64,000 bases of DNA from Scytonema sp045865695 (GCF_045865695.1 NZ_BAACAP010000246.1:84330-148329); one strand, 5' to 3'; positions 26,001-35,504 are shown, counted from the stretch's first letter. Notes: a model not told the origin generated them from the sequence alone. Translations and numbers: made by a program.

Positions 26001-26465
26001 CTACTCTTTGTTTACACGTACTGTATAAGGTTGTCCGGCTTCAGTAGTAAAAAAGGCTATAATCGTCACTGTTTCTTTTCCTAAATTTTTCGCATTATGC
26101 AGTGTATTAATTACTTCAAGTAATGCGCTACCCGGTTCAAATTTAAATTGCTTATTTCCTTCAATCTCTAGTGTTAGAGTTCCTCGAAGTACGTATCCAT
26201 AGACTGGATAAGGATGCTTATGCCATCCCGTTTCTTTTCCCGGTGGAATTTCGACTTTCAGAGCTGTTACTTCTGGTTTCTTAATCTTTGAAAATTCAAT
26301 TGGTTGGCCAATTGTAGTAGTTACACTTTTGAGTAACTGTGTCACTTTCACATCTTGCTTGTACTCTGAGTTACCTTCTCTTGCCCAAGATGAAACAGAG
26401 CACAACATTATCAGCGTAAAAGCTGCTAATCCTAAACCTAACCATTTTTTAAATGTTTTGTTCAT
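26001..26465 (-). CDS. Secreted cupin-domain protein
   Basis: The protein has 154 residues from ATG 26465. An N-terminal signal peptide (KKWLGLGLAAFTLIMLCSVS, cleavage after SWA) precedes one cupin barrel: VEIPPGKETGWHKHPYPVYG holds the metal-binding His residues (H-x-H) and Tyr/Gly, and EVINTLHNAKNLG the last His. It is probably periplasmic. The ligand is unknown. It lies downstream of the ChlH-like gene in the same orientation, with a MITE between. Confidence 0.85.
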   Translation of the reverse strand: MNKTFKKWLGLGLAAFTLIMLCSVSSWAREGNSEYKQDVKVTQLLKSVTTTIGQPIEFSKIKKPEVTALKVEIPPGKETGWHKHPYPVYGYVLRGTLTLEIEGNKQFKFEPGSALLEVINTLHNAKNLGKETVTIIAFFTTEAGQPYTVRVNKE

Positions 26466-26512
26466 TCCCAATACCGCGATTCGTAATTTGCAATGATAAA
26501 GTACAACTATAA

Positions 26513-26606
26513 TAGGACTTACGCAACGTCAACGATATTCTGGGGTTTTCACGTGTTGTAGATCCCCCCAACCCCCCTTAAAAAGGGGGGCTTTGCGTAA
26601 GTCCTA
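26513..26606. mobile_element. Short MITE with TAGGACTTACGCAA ends (copy B)
   Basis: TAGGACTTACGCAA and TTTGCGTAAGTCCTA are exact inverted repeats around a GATCCCCCCAACCCCCCTTA and AAAAGGGGGG palindrome. It is the best preserved of four copies. The TA at each edge would fit a TA target, but the copies do not prove it. Confidence 0.8.
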
Positions 26607-26626
26607 TATAAATTAGGATCTACGAA

Positions 26627-29600
26627 TTACGAATTATTCACTCCCTCCAATTCCTCATCCGTCAACTCATACAACTCGCGTAACTTCTGCAACTTCTCCT
26701 CACTAGGTTGCCAAAAACCTCGCCCATTTGCTTCCAACATCCTTGCTACAATATTGCGGAACGCTTCGGGATTTGCCTGACGCAACTTCTCTGCCATTTC
26801 CCCATCCAAAGCATAAGTATCAGCAGCTTGGTCATATACCCAACCATCGGTAAAATCCGCAGTACCGCCCCAACCAATCAACGCCGTCATGCGTTGGGAA
26901 ATTTCATAAGCACCTCCCGAACCCTGACTCGCCATTGCTTCCGCCCATTTCGGATTCAGCAACTTAGTCCGATACTCCATCCTCAACAAATCATCTAAAT
27001 TCCGAGGTGTTGTATCCTTCGAGAAACTCTCCACAAAACTCGTTGTCACCTTCTTACCGCGCTGTTTTTCAGCAGCTTTCTTCAAACCCCCTGTATTGGC
27101 ATAGTACTCCTGAATATCAGTCAAACCATATTCCACAGAATCAATTTCTTGAACAATGCGACTGGTACTTTGCAAAAGTTGAGTTAAAACCTCTGGTCTA
27201 GCCTGACCTTTATCCTGTCTTCCATAACTAAATACATTGCGACCCTTCCAAGTATCTCCCAACTCATCCCCAGATTCCCAATTACTATCAACCACTCGGT
27301 CATTCACCAATGAACCAAAATCACCCGCCGGGTTAGAAAATAACCTAGCCGATGTATTTTCCACCCCTTGCGCCTTCAACGCAAGAGCATGCTTTCTAAT
27401 AAAATTTTGCTCCTCTGGTTCCTCAGCTTCAGCCGCCCGAAGAAACAAGTCGTCCAGCAATTCAATAATGTTGACAAAACTATCCCGAAAAATTCCCGAT
27501 AAATTAGCCAAAACATCTATGCGGGGATGTCCTACCTCTGCCAAAGACTTTAACTCATACCTGACAATCCGCCCCGTACCCTCTTTCACGGGTTCCGCAC
27601 CTACCAACTCCAAAAGAATCCCCAAAGACTCTCCCTTAGTCTTAATCGCATCCAAACCCCATAACATCACCGCCACAGTCTCCGGATACGCCCCATGTTC
27701 TTGCAAATGCTGAGCAATAATTTTTCGCCCAATTTCTCGTCCCCGTTCATATGCAGCAGGTGAAGGCATTCTGTAAGGATCTAAAGCATGAATATTCCTA
27801 CCCGTTGGTAAAACACCAGCACCATCCCGCAACAAATCTCCACCAGGTGCAGGAGGAATATACTCCCCGTTCAACCCCCGCAACAAATTCGTCAACTCAT
27901 CAGTGGTTTGACTCAATAACCCTCTAATCAACCCCTCTTCTTCTTCGCGACTCTGTAGTTCATTCCCAAAATATGCTTCCAAGTAAGATCCTAACTCTTC
28001 CTCATCGGGTGCTTCTCCCAAAACATGCAACCCAGAAGAGAACAACCGATTCTCCAGAACCTGCAAATACTCATACAAATTTACAAGATAATCATTAAAA
28101 ACGCGATCGCTAAACATCCGAACATTCTCGACACTAAAAGCGATTCCCAAACGCTTAGCATCCTCAAAAGGACAATCCGCATCCAAACCCGTATCCAGAA
28201 TCTTCTTACAAATTGCCTCCTTCAGCAAATAATTCTTCTTTGGATCTTCGCGATACTCCGCAATCAAATCCCGCAATCCCACCAACTCCTTATACAACCC
28301 CGCACGACCATAAGGAGGTACATTGTGAGAAATCAGCACCCCATAACCGCGACGCTTCGCCAAAATAGACTCCGAAGGATTGTTCGCCGCATATATATAT
28401 AAATTCGGCAAATCTCCCAACAAAATATCAGACCAAGAATAACCCGTATTCCCCAAAGGAGAACCAGGCAACCATTCTACAGTACCGTGCATACCAAAAT
28501 GAACCACAGCATCAGCTTGAAACTCATTTTGCAACCATTTATAAAAAGCAGCATACTGGGGATGAGGCGTTAAATCTCGTTCAAACATCAACCGCATGGG
28601 GTCACCTTGTAATCCTAACGGTGGCTGTACGCCTATCCACACATTTCCCAGCCAAACACCACCAACGTGAAATTCATCACCATAAGTTTTAATACCCGTT
28701 CCCGTCAGAGATTTCCATTGTTTCTCAATTCGTCTGGTGCGGAGATATCCCAGCCATTTTTCTAACTTCCTAACATTCACCGTCGCTGGCGTTTGTTCCT
28801 CACGCAAAGTCGCCAAGACGCCAAGAGAACTCTCTTCTTCCCTTTGCGCCTTTGCGTCTTTGCGCGAAACAAAATCTTCATCAGACTCTTTCACCAAGCG
28901 AATCAACTCTTCCCCATCTTCTGGTAAATCTCCAACAGTATAACCTTGTTCTTTCAGCGCATAAAGGAACTTCAAAAGACTGCGCGGTACATTCAACAAT
29001 GCAGCTGTTCCCACAGCACCATAACCAGGAGGAAACCCATAGAGAATAATTGCAATCTTTCTTTCAGACACTGGTTTTTGTCGGAGATTAATCCAGCTTT
29101 TCACTCTCCCGATAAGTCGCTGTACTCTTTCTGGAACTAAATAAATCTCTTCTCCTACCAATCCACCAAGGGGAACAGTATCAATTGCTCCATCTAATTC
29201 TGGTAGAGCGTATAAAACAACACTTTGCAATCCTCCAATACCTTGGCGCGTCCACGAGTGGATATCTTGAATTAGTAGCGGTGCGGCGACAATATAAGGT
29301 ACATTTTTGGCAGTAAGAATGCGTTTTGCTACATCCACTTGACGCCCAGCTTCCATAGAACCCGCAGGACCACCAACTAGGGGAAAGCCAATGGTAGAAA
29401 CGATCGCATCTACTTTAACAGCTTCTGGAGAAAGGGAGGGAGTTTCTATGTGTCCTTGTTGTCGTTGTTCGCTTTCGTAATCGGTTGTCATCCAATCCCG
29501 TACTGCGACGTGACCTTCTACACCATTAATAAAGATAGGTAAAGGTACTAAACCTGCTTCTTCAAAACGGCGGATGAGTTGAGGAATGTAAGGTTGTTTT

Positions 29601-30388
29601 GTGACAACGTGTTTGCGGTATAGGAGGATTGCGGCGATTGGGGACTGGCGATTGGGTACTGGGGACTGGGTATGATTGATTTTTCCCAATCCCCAATCGC
29701 CTATCCCCAGTCCCCTTTTCTGATACCACTCCAAATACTGACGGGGTGATTCAAAATAACCGGGGTAGTCGGGATGTAACAGCCCCATATTTGGGGTTTC
29801 CACTGGTGCGGGAATATCCCCAACTTTCAAACCTAAATATTTTTCTGCTAATGTCCAAAATAAAGCAGCGACGTTTTCCGATCCGCCTGCATTCCAATAT
29901 CCGTATATAATAAGCCAGTTACGTAAATCTTGTACTTTCTGTACTGGTACAAATTTTAATAACTTTGGTCCTATTTTTAAAAAACTAATGTAACCTGCTA
30001 GCTTGTCTTCTTCTCGCCCATTACTAAATTTGTCCAGGATGAACTTTACTGGTTTGGGCATTCCTTTAGGCTTATCTCCAATGGCAAATGCACCAAGTTT
30101 GGTTAGACTCATTAATTCTAATGCTGATTCAAATACCAGGCGGATGGGGATACCAGAGATGCGATCGCGCAACCACAATACTTGGTCATAATCGAACAGC
30201 AAACTCCCAAAAAACACATCAGCATCTTTTAAGGCTGCTTCTACCTCAGTACGCTTTGTGGTGATATCGCGATCGCTAAATACCCGAATATCCAACTCAT
30301 CTACGTGAGAGGTAGCCAAAAAAGCTGCCTTGCGGTACAAGTCAGCGTTGAACGATTCAAACCCAGCAACCAGGACAATCCGTTTCAT
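26627..30388 (-). CDS. chlH: Magnesium chelatase subunit H paralog (ChlH/BchH family)
   Basis: The protein has 1253 residues, shorter than the usual about 1330. It starts MKRIVLVAGFESFNADLYRK, the second ChlH-like type of cyanobacteria rather than CobN. Family motifs: HFGMHGTVEWLPGSPLGNTG, SDILLGDLPNLYIYAANNPS and VLISHNVPPYGRAGLYKEL. It would bind protoporphyrin for Mg insertion with ChlI and ChlD, or act as a related chelatase or sensor. Two segments look foreign: about residues 222-250 (GIGDWGLGK..) and 504-533 (SRKDAKAQREEESSLGVLAT). Both are encoded by DNA of the type normally found between genes, yet keep the frame open. Neither chlI nor chlD is nearby. Confidence 0.88.
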   Translation of the reverse strand: MKRIVLVAGFESFNADLYRKAAFLATSHVDELDIRVFSDRDITTKRTEVEAALKDADVFFGSLLFDYDQVLWLRDRISGIPIRLVFESALELMSLTKLGAFAIGDKPKGMPKPVKFILDKFSNGREEDKLAGYISFLKIGPKLLKFVPVQKVQDLRNWLIIYGYWNAGGSENVAALFWTLAEKYLGLKVGDIPAPVETPNMGLLHPDYPGYFESPRQYLEWYQKRGLGIGDWGLGKINHTQSPVPNRQSPIAAILLYRKHVVTKQPYIPQLIRRFEEAGLVPLPIFINGVEGHVAVRDWMTTDYESEQRQQGHIETPSLSPEAVKVDAIVSTIGFPLVGGPAGSMEAGRQVDVAKRILTAKNVPYIVAAPLLIQDIHSWTRQGIGGLQSVVLYALPELDGAIDTVPLGGLVGEEIYLVPERVQRLIGRVKSWINLRQKPVSERKIAIILYGFPPGYGAVGTAALLNVPRSLLKFLYALKEQGYTVGDLPEDGEELIRLVKESDEDFVSRKDAKAQREEESSLGVLATLREEQTPATVNVRKLEKWLGYLRTRRIEKQWKSLTGTGIKTYGDEFHVGGVWLGNVWIGVQPPLGLQGDPMRLMFERDLTPHPQYAAFYKWLQNEFQADAVVHFGMHGTVEWLPGSPLGNTGYSWSDILLGDLPNLYIYAANNPSESILAKRRGYGVLISHNVPPYGRAGLYKELVGLRDLIAEYREDPKKNYLLKEAICKKILDTGLDADCPFEDAKRLGIAFSVENVRMFSDRVFNDYLVNLYEYLQVLENRLFSSGLHVLGEAPDEEELGSYLEAYFGNELQSREEEEGLIRGLLSQTTDELTNLLRGLNGEYIPPAPGGDLLRDGAGVLPTGRNIHALDPYRMPSPAAYERGREIGRKIIAQHLQEHGAYPETVAVMLWGLDAIKTKGESLGILLELVGAEPVKEGTGRIVRYELKSLAEVGHPRIDVLANLSGIFRDSFVNIIELLDDLFLRAAEAEEPEEQNFIRKHALALKAQGVENTSARLFSNPAGDFGSLVNDRVVDSNWESGDELGDTWKGRNVFSYGRQDKGQARPEVLTQLLQSTSRIVQEIDSVEYGLTDIQEYYANTGGLKKAAEKQRGKKVTTSFVESFSKDTTPRNLDDLLRMEYRTKLLNPKWAEAMASQGSGGAYEISQRMTALIGWGGTADFTDGWVYDQAADTYALDGEMAEKLRQANPEAFRNIVARMLEANGRGFWQPSEEKLQKLRELYELTDEELEGVNNS
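28795..28875. repeat. Intergenic-type repeat inserted in frame in the ChlH-like gene (1)
   Basis: The segment contains the CGCAAAGACGCAAAGGCGCA family motif (here on the minus strand) followed by its imperfect inverted partner CTTGGCGTCTTGGCGACTTT. Such inverted repeats are common between genes in Nostocales. It translates as SRKDAKAQREEESSLGVLAT. Confidence 0.7.
29636..29722. repeat. Intergenic-type repeat inserted in frame in the ChlH-like gene (2)
   Basis: GGGACTGGCGATTGGGTACT and its inverted partner CAATCGCCTATCCCCAGTCC flank a short AT-rich loop. The units resemble the tandem CCCAATCC repeats seen at 10448-10483. It encodes GIGDWGLGKINHTQSPVPNR within the protein. Confidence 0.7.
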
Positions 30389-30409
30389 ACCTGAGATTCA
30401 CAGCTTTTC

Positions 30410-30700
30410 TTAGTGTTCTCTTTCTATTTTAGATCTATTAACAATATCTTGAATTATTTCATATTTTGAGCGTCTTTCAATTTCTTCCAGTGTATCTAAA
30501 ACTTCTAAAATCCTTTCTCTATAATCCACAAAATCATCTATCAAAGGTACAAAAATTCCCATTTTTTTATCTTCTTTACTGTATATCCAAGCAGATATAC
30601 CCTCTGCTTCTTTTATTTTATTCCATCCAGATTTTTCTAAATATATAACTATTTGATTTGGAGATATATACTTTTCATAAGAGTACATTAAACTACGCAT
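30410..30700 (-). CDS. Small charged protein paired with a DUF4365 gene
   Basis: The protein has 96 residues from ATG 30700, with AGGTG a few bases upstream; a GTG three codons earlier is also open. It has SYEKYISPNQIVIYLEKSGW, an alpha/beta start, then DDFVDYRERILEVLDTLEEI and a basic helical end. No family was recognised. It follows the DUF4365 gene by 17 nt, and the ChlH-like gene starts 21 nt after its stop. AT-rich compared with its neighbours. Confidence 0.65.
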   Translation of the reverse strand: MRSLMYSYEKYISPNQIVIYLEKSGWNKIKEAEGISAWIYSKEDKKMGIFVPLIDDFVDYRERILEVLDTLEEIERRSKYEIIQDIVNRSKIEREH

Positions 30701-30717
30701 TGTCTTCACCTAACTTA

Positions 30718-31242
30718 CTAAATTAAATCTTCTAAATCTAACAATCTCATTTTTCTTTTGGCTTCATTTTCTATTTGGTTTTTTAAAACTTGAGATGTCA
30801 ATACATTGTCTTTTTGAATTTCAATAGTGATGGTTTCATTATTAGTGGTATCTTGTCTTCCCTTCAAAGATATCCAATAGGCACAACTTTTAACCAATGT
30901 TTCATTCTGTACAATATTTATAACATTTGACATATCTTTAGGAACTACCACTATGATTAATATTTGAGAGACAGCAGATTTACCTATTAACCTCCTATAA
31001 TTGTTGACTGGTAAAGGATATTTAATAAATGTCTCTTTAATTATATCTTTCGCTGTGCATTTAACTTGTGCATCGATACTGGGCGAGAATATCTCTTCTA
31101 TTATACCAGGTGCTCTGATAGTTATGTCTATGCCTGCATTATCTAGTGCTCTACTTGCATTAGTTACAATAAAACCGCTGACAGAAGCAAGCAATTTTAC
31201 ATAAGCATGGCTGAATTCTTCTTTTTTTGTGTTGTCGTCCAT
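30718..31242 (-). CDS. DUF4365-family protein (PD-(D/E)XK-like)
   Basis: The protein has 174 residues. FSHAYVKLLASVSGFIVTNA is followed by DNAGIDITIRAPG and IDAQVKCTAKDI; the Asp ... Gln-x-Lys spacing is that of the restriction-nuclease-like fold assigned to DUF4365. It could be a nuclease or a DNA-binding relative. The next gene lies 17 nt downstream. This family is often found as accessory, defence-associated or toxin-like cargo; that role here is inferred. Confidence 0.7.
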   Translation of the reverse strand: MDDNTKKEEFSHAYVKLLASVSGFIVTNASRALDNAGIDITIRAPGIIEEIFSPSIDAQVKCTAKDIIKETFIKYPLPVNNYRRLIGKSAVSQILIIVVVPKDMSNVINIVQNETLVKSCAYWISLKGRQDTTNNETITIEIQKDNVLTSQVLKNQIENEAKRKMRLLDLEDLI

Positions 31243-31321
31243 TTAATTTAGCTAGTTTATGGTCACTGATTAGTTAAGAAATAATTAATTACATAGAATC
31301 ATTAGGGGTTGTAAAAAACTC

Positions 31322-31948
31322 TCACATTGTCTTAAGTATCTCTACTGTACCTTCAGCAATTAACTGAACAGCGATTGCCAAAATTAAAAACCCCAGTATC
31401 CGATTCAATGCTCCCATACCAGTTGACCCTAATTTTTCAATTAATGGTTCCCCTAAAGCAAGACATAGGTAAAGTAAGATTCCCAGTAGAGCTATTCCAA
31501 TTAAACAACCCAAATAATCAACCCACTGACTAGCTCTAGTTGAAAATCCAATCACAACTCCAATTGCTCCCGGACCACCAACCATCGGTACAGCCATTGG
31601 TGTAAAAGATATATCTTCTTTATCTATTGCCTCTTGATGTTCTTGACTAGTTAGTCGCTGACGTGCAGTTACCATCTCCCAAGCAGTATGAGCAACAATT
31701 AAACCCCCTGCAATCCTTAAGACGCCTAATGAAATGCCAAAGAAATTGAGAATTAGCTTACCTGCAAGTAAAAAAGTAGCCAATACCAAAATGACATTCA
31801 ATGTAGTCTTTTTCGCTTGTCGAAGACGGTAATTTGGAGTATCCGCAGCCGTTAGACTGTAAAAGATTGGTACTGCACCTATAGGATTAGCGATTGGAAA
31901 AAGTGCAGCCAATGTTCCAACAGTGTAGGAAATGAGATTTTGCCACAT
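31322..31948 (-). CDS. MarC-family integral membrane protein
   Basis: The protein has 208 residues with six hydrophobic segments. FPIANPIGAVPIFYSLT near the N-terminus and FTPMAVPMVGGPGAIGVVIG in the middle are the two conserved MarC motifs. The original link of MarC to antibiotic resistance has been withdrawn in the literature, and its substrate is unknown. It is a single gene. Confidence 0.9.
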   Translation of the reverse strand: MWQNLISYTVGTLAALFPIANPIGAVPIFYSLTAADTPNYRLRQAKKTTLNVILVLATFLLAGKLILNFFGISLGVLRIAGGLIVAHTAWEMVTARQRLTSQEHQEAIDKEDISFTPMAVPMVGGPGAIGVVIGFSTRASQWVDYLGCLIGIALLGILLYLCLALGEPLIEKLGSTGMGALNRILGFLILAIAVQLIAEGTVEILKTM

Positions 31949-32071
31949 ATCTATAATGATAAAAATGAAATGAACTGTTGAAGTAATGATTTAAAGTACA
32001 GTTTTTGAATTTGTTGTTTTTCTAAAAAAATTAAGTTTTTCAGCTTATTTCTCTCGAATAAATACATAAAA

Positions 32072-32599
32072 TTAATTATCTATTAAACGAGCAGATATTT
32101 CTGATAACTTACTTTCTATCAGTTGTAACTGTTCTTGATGTGCTTTCAGCATTTGTGTAATCGCGACAATTTCCTCTTCCCGTAAAAGGTTCATTTTGTC
32201 ATGTAGCAATTCAATTTCTAATTCTGCTTTTTGATTGACTTCATAGTCATATTTCGCATCCTGGCGATCGATATTCGCTTGACGATTCTGACTCATCATA
32301 ATGATAGGTGCAGTGTAAGCTGCCTGAAAAGATAACATTAGATTGAGTAAGATAAATGGATAAGGGTCCCAATGCTTGACGTAAGCTGTGATGTTAAGAA
32401 TAATCCAAAGTATGAGCAAAGCACTTTGAATGATAATAAATCGCCAAGAACCGACAGTATCAGCGACTATATCAGCCAATCTGTCACCTAGAGAGGTCTG
32501 AGACTTAGGTGGGTTTTGTGCGGGTTTGCGATCGCGCAAACGCTGTAGTAGTCTATACTCTTCTACACTAACACGGGCGTTTAAAGGTCTTTTTTGCAT
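32072..32599 (-). CDS. DUF1003 membrane protein
   Basis: The protein has 175 residues. LGDRLADIVADTVGSWRFII, then two membrane segments ending with WDPYPFILLNLMLSFQAAYT and APIIMMSQNRQ, are the DUF1003 signature. A C-terminal coiled coil (AELEIELLHDKMNLLREEEI) follows. Function is unknown. Confidence 0.9.
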   Translation of the reverse strand: MQKRPLNARVSVEEYRLLQRLRDRKPAQNPPKSQTSLGDRLADIVADTVGSWRFIIIQSALLILWIILNITAYVKHWDPYPFILLNLMLSFQAAYTAPIIMMSQNRQANIDRQDAKYDYEVNQKAELEIELLHDKMNLLREEEIVAITQMLKAHQEQLQLIESKLSEISARLIDN

Positions 32600-32887
32600 A
32601 TTTCTATAGATAGTTGTGCTTTCCAGTCGTTAGTTTACCAAAATATATTAGTATTTTACTGTGACTGATTACTGTTTCAATCTTTGTTTTCTCTTCACAG
32701 TTTAAATTAAGTAAATTTCTCCTAGTTTTTCTATAAAAAATGAGTCATTATCCAAAAAGACAAGGCGGTAATAAATCTCAACAATGTCCGTAAAATCATT
32801 TTTGGATTGGTGCTCAACATCACTTAATTTGATAACTACAATTGTAATCCTAAAGAGAAAGTCACCTAATTATCTGAGGTACAGAAA

Positions 32888-33394
32888 ATGAAATTCGCAA
32901 TTGATATTGGACATAATTGCCCTCCTGATACAGGAGCAAGAGGAATAAAAATTGAGGATAAACTCACTTTAGATGTAGGTACTAAAGTTATATCTAAGTT
33001 AAAAGAATTAGGGCATGAAGTGGTATCATGTAAACCATCGCAAGCTGATACAGTCAGAGAATCACTTGCTAAAAGATGCCAAACAGCAAATAATGCTCAA
33101 GTTGATATATTTGTTTCTATTCATTTCAATGCCTTTAACGGACAAGCTCATGGAACTGAAGTCTTTGCAATGAGTGAAGGAGGTAGAAAGATTGCCCAGT
33201 CCGTATTAAATGAAATTGTCAAACTAGGATTTGTAAATCGTGGTGTTAAAGATGGTGGTCATTTGTATGTTATTAAACATACCAATATGCCAGCCATTTT
33301 GGTAGAGTGCTGTTTTGTAGATTCGCAAAAAGATATGAATTTACTAAATGTAGAGACAATGTCCAATGCGATCGTTAAGGGGATAACGGATTAG
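32888..33394 (+). CDS. N-acetylmuramoyl-L-alanine amidase (Amidase_3)
   Basis: The protein has 168 residues and no signal peptide. Catalytic elements: DIGHNCPPDTGARG (first zinc His), the metal-region Glu in IKIEDKLTLD, FVSIHFNAF (second His) and ILVECCFVDSQKD (catalytic Glu). It cleaves the amide between muramic acid and the peptide stem. Absence of an export signal suggests release by lysis, a non-classical route, or a phage or island origin. A GAGG ribosome site precedes the ATG. Confidence 0.9.
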   Translation: MKFAIDIGHNCPPDTGARGIKIEDKLTLDVGTKVISKLKELGHEVVSCKPSQADTVRESLAKRCQTANNAQVDIFVSIHFNAFNGQAHGTEVFAMSEGGRKIAQSVLNEIVKLGFVNRGVKDGGHLYVIKHTNMPAILVECCFVDSQKDMNLLNVETMSNAIVKGITD

Positions 33395-33415
33395 TTAGTT
33401 GTTAATTGTTAGTTG

Positions 33416-35173
33416 TTAGTGCTTAGTAGAAAATAACCTTTTTGCAAGAGGTCTAGTCCAGCAATCCTTTTTGATGCGGTGCCGACGTTTGAGCCTAAAG
33501 GTGAGAAATCCCAAACCAAGCAACACCATAGTAGGTAATATAGAAGGCTCAGGTACAAGTATGGGAGGACGACGAAGCTGTGTAGCACGCTCGTAGTCAT
33601 ATGCATAGCTAATAATTTCTGCTTCACCAAAGTAGTTGCCCAAAAACTCCAAAGACATGGGAATTCCTTGAGATGAGAATCCCATTGGGACTGTAATAGC
33701 TGGTAAACCGAGGATGTTTGCCTCGAACCGTGCAGGAAGACTACCGTAGACCTTGTACACTTCGTCTCCTGCGTCTCCCTGTGATGGCGCAAGGTAGTTG
33801 AGCGTTGGAAAGACAAAGGCATCAATGCTGTTCGCTGCCATAAAGTCTTCATACTGTTCTGTCCGGAGTTTGGCGAGAGCTTGCAGTGCTTGGGCTACTT
33901 CTGGAAGCTCCTCCCACGGCTTGGCAACTCCCGCAGCGATGATTTCGGCAATATCCTTGACGTAGGAGTAGTTTAAGTTATCCTCTGGGATAATATTGAG
34001 CAAGTCAACGAATGATTTAATTTCGTCGTTGTTGTACTCCTTGATGAGTTGTTCGTAATAGTATGCCAGACTCCGATCTACCCAGTTGTCGGAGCTGGGG
34101 TAACCTTCCGGACTATTATCAATAAACCAGGTTTTGTGAGCGGGAATGTCAACTTCAACTAGCTTTGCTCCTTGCGCTTCTAATGCTATCTTGGCTTGCT
34201 CGAACGCTGCGGCGACCTGCGGATCTATGGGAAAGCTTTCCCCCTTTTCGGGATCGCCCTTACCAATGTAAGGTCGGGGTAAACCCAGTGTCTTACCTTG
34301 GAGTGAAGTGTCGTCAAGGAAATTAATGTAAGAATTAGGACGGATTTTGTCCGGGATGTAAAGATTCCAGATGTTGTTTGGGTCGTAGTCAACCAGCGTA
34401 TCCATCGCAATGGCAACATCTGCAACCGTTCTAGCCATCGGACCAATTACGTCCCGCTCGGGCGCTAGGGGCCAGGTACCATCGACAGAGATTAGACCAG
34501 CACTGGGTTTAAGACCGACCAGAGCGTTGTGGGTGCTGGGTACGCGGATCGAGCCGCCAGTCTCGCCACCCATAGCAAGCATCGTCAGGTTAGCTGCTAC
34601 CGATACTGCCGATCCACTGCTGGAACCACCAGGCGTGCGGTCTGGCGCATAAGGGTTGATAACTTGTCCGTATGCCTCGCTCACCCCATCGTAAGAAAAA
34701 GCCCAAGTACTCATGTTCGCCTTACCTAGGATGACTGCTCCGGCTTCCTGAAGTTTCTTGACGGCGAAAGCGTCCTGTGTCGCGATGAGCGACTTGAAAA
34801 CCGTAACACCGTTAGTTGTTGGCAAACCCTCAACATTGTACGAGTCCTTCACTACTACTGGTATACCGTGTAGTGGACCGAGAATAGTACCTCGATTGCG
34901 TAGCGCATCTAGCTGGTTCGCTTCCTGTAGCGCGTTTGGATTGAGGAAACCAATGGAATTTAGCTTTGCTCCTGCTTGGTCGTATGTAGCAATTTGGTCA
35001 AGGTACATTTGTGTGAGTTCTTGACTTGTTAAAGTACCTGCCTCAAATGCTGCATTAACATCAAGAATGGTCGCTTCCTCTAGCTTGAAAGTTGATGCCA
35101 GTACTGCTGTAGGAAAAATCCCTAGCATTACAACTTGAGCTGCTAGAAGAGGTGATTGTTTTAGAAGTCTCAT
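33416..35173 (-). CDS. Secreted amidase-signature enzyme with PEP-CTERM tail
   Basis: The protein has 585 residues. A signal peptide (about 1-26, ending VLA) is followed by an amidase-signature domain: VVVKDSYNVEG with the catalytic Lys, TPGGSSSGSAVSVAANL with the cis-Ser, and GGETGGSIRVPS with the nucleophile. At the end LVPEPSILPTMVLLGLGFLT plus RLKRRHR is a PEP-CTERM sorting signal, unusually followed by a further 20 basic residues. The substrate amide is unknown. The extra tail may be a run-on into former intergenic DNA. Confidence 0.9.
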   Translation of the reverse strand: MRLLKQSPLLAAQVVMLGIFPTAVLASTFKLEEATILDVNAAFEAGTLTSQELTQMYLDQIATYDQAGAKLNSIGFLNPNALQEANQLDALRNRGTILGPLHGIPVVVKDSYNVEGLPTTNGVTVFKSLIATQDAFAVKKLQEAGAVILGKANMSTWAFSYDGVSEAYGQVINPYAPDRTPGGSSSGSAVSVAANLTMLAMGGETGGSIRVPSTHNALVGLKPSAGLISVDGTWPLAPERDVIGPMARTVADVAIAMDTLVDYDPNNIWNLYIPDKIRPNSYINFLDDTSLQGKTLGLPRPYIGKGDPEKGESFPIDPQVAAAFEQAKIALEAQGAKLVEVDIPAHKTWFIDNSPEGYPSSDNWVDRSLAYYYEQLIKEYNNDEIKSFVDLLNIIPEDNLNYSYVKDIAEIIAAGVAKPWEELPEVAQALQALAKLRTEQYEDFMAANSIDAFVFPTLNYLAPSQGDAGDEVYKVYGSLPARFEANILGLPAITVPMGFSSQGIPMSLEFLGNYFGEAEIISYAYDYERATQLRRPPILVPEPSILPTMVLLGLGFLTFRLKRRHRIKKDCWTRPLAKRLFSTKH

Positions 35174-35229
35174 CGATGGGTTATACCTCGTTGCTGATAT
35201 CTAAAATAATGCATTACGAACAAAACTCA

Positions 35230-35481
35230 TTAAAATTTTTCCGGTACAAACATGACGAAAAATAGATAGATAGAAAGCCCTACCGTTACCAGCCCTAACA
35301 GACCCAAAGCCCAAGCTTGACTTTGGGAAAACGTTCGATCGCTAGCAGCATAAACCATAGGTGCAAGCACAAGGTTAAAGCACATCGCCAGAAATAGATA
35401 CAATGGCAGCTTTTGCTTCCGCCATTCAGACCAAATTTCAGTTACTGTTTCTATTGGCTGAGCTTTTTGAATGAGTTTCAT
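35230..35481 (-). CDS. KdpF-like small membrane protein
   Basis: The protein has 83 residues and two hydrophobic helices. Its C-terminal half AWALGLLGLVTVGLSIYLFF, ending VMFVPEKF, resembles the long KdpF form of cyanobacteria, a stabilising subunit of the Kdp potassium pump. The Kdp catalytic subunits are not in the window, so it is an orphan or a similar small protein with another role. Confidence 0.65.
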   Translation of the reverse strand: MKLIQKAQPIETVTEIWSEWRKQKLPLYLFLAMCFNLVLAPMVYAASDRTFSQSQAWALGLLGLVTVGLSIYLFFVMFVPEKF

Positions 35482-35504
35482 AGTATTTGGTTAGCGATCG
35501 TTCT

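Noticed and set aside
26708..30191. Many plus-strand frames across the ChlH-like gene
   Set aside because: They are shadows of the coding strand and lack any family features.
26627..30388. CobN cobaltochelatase subunit
   Set aside because: The N-terminus and central motifs match the second ChlH type of cyanobacteria, not CobN, which starts differently.
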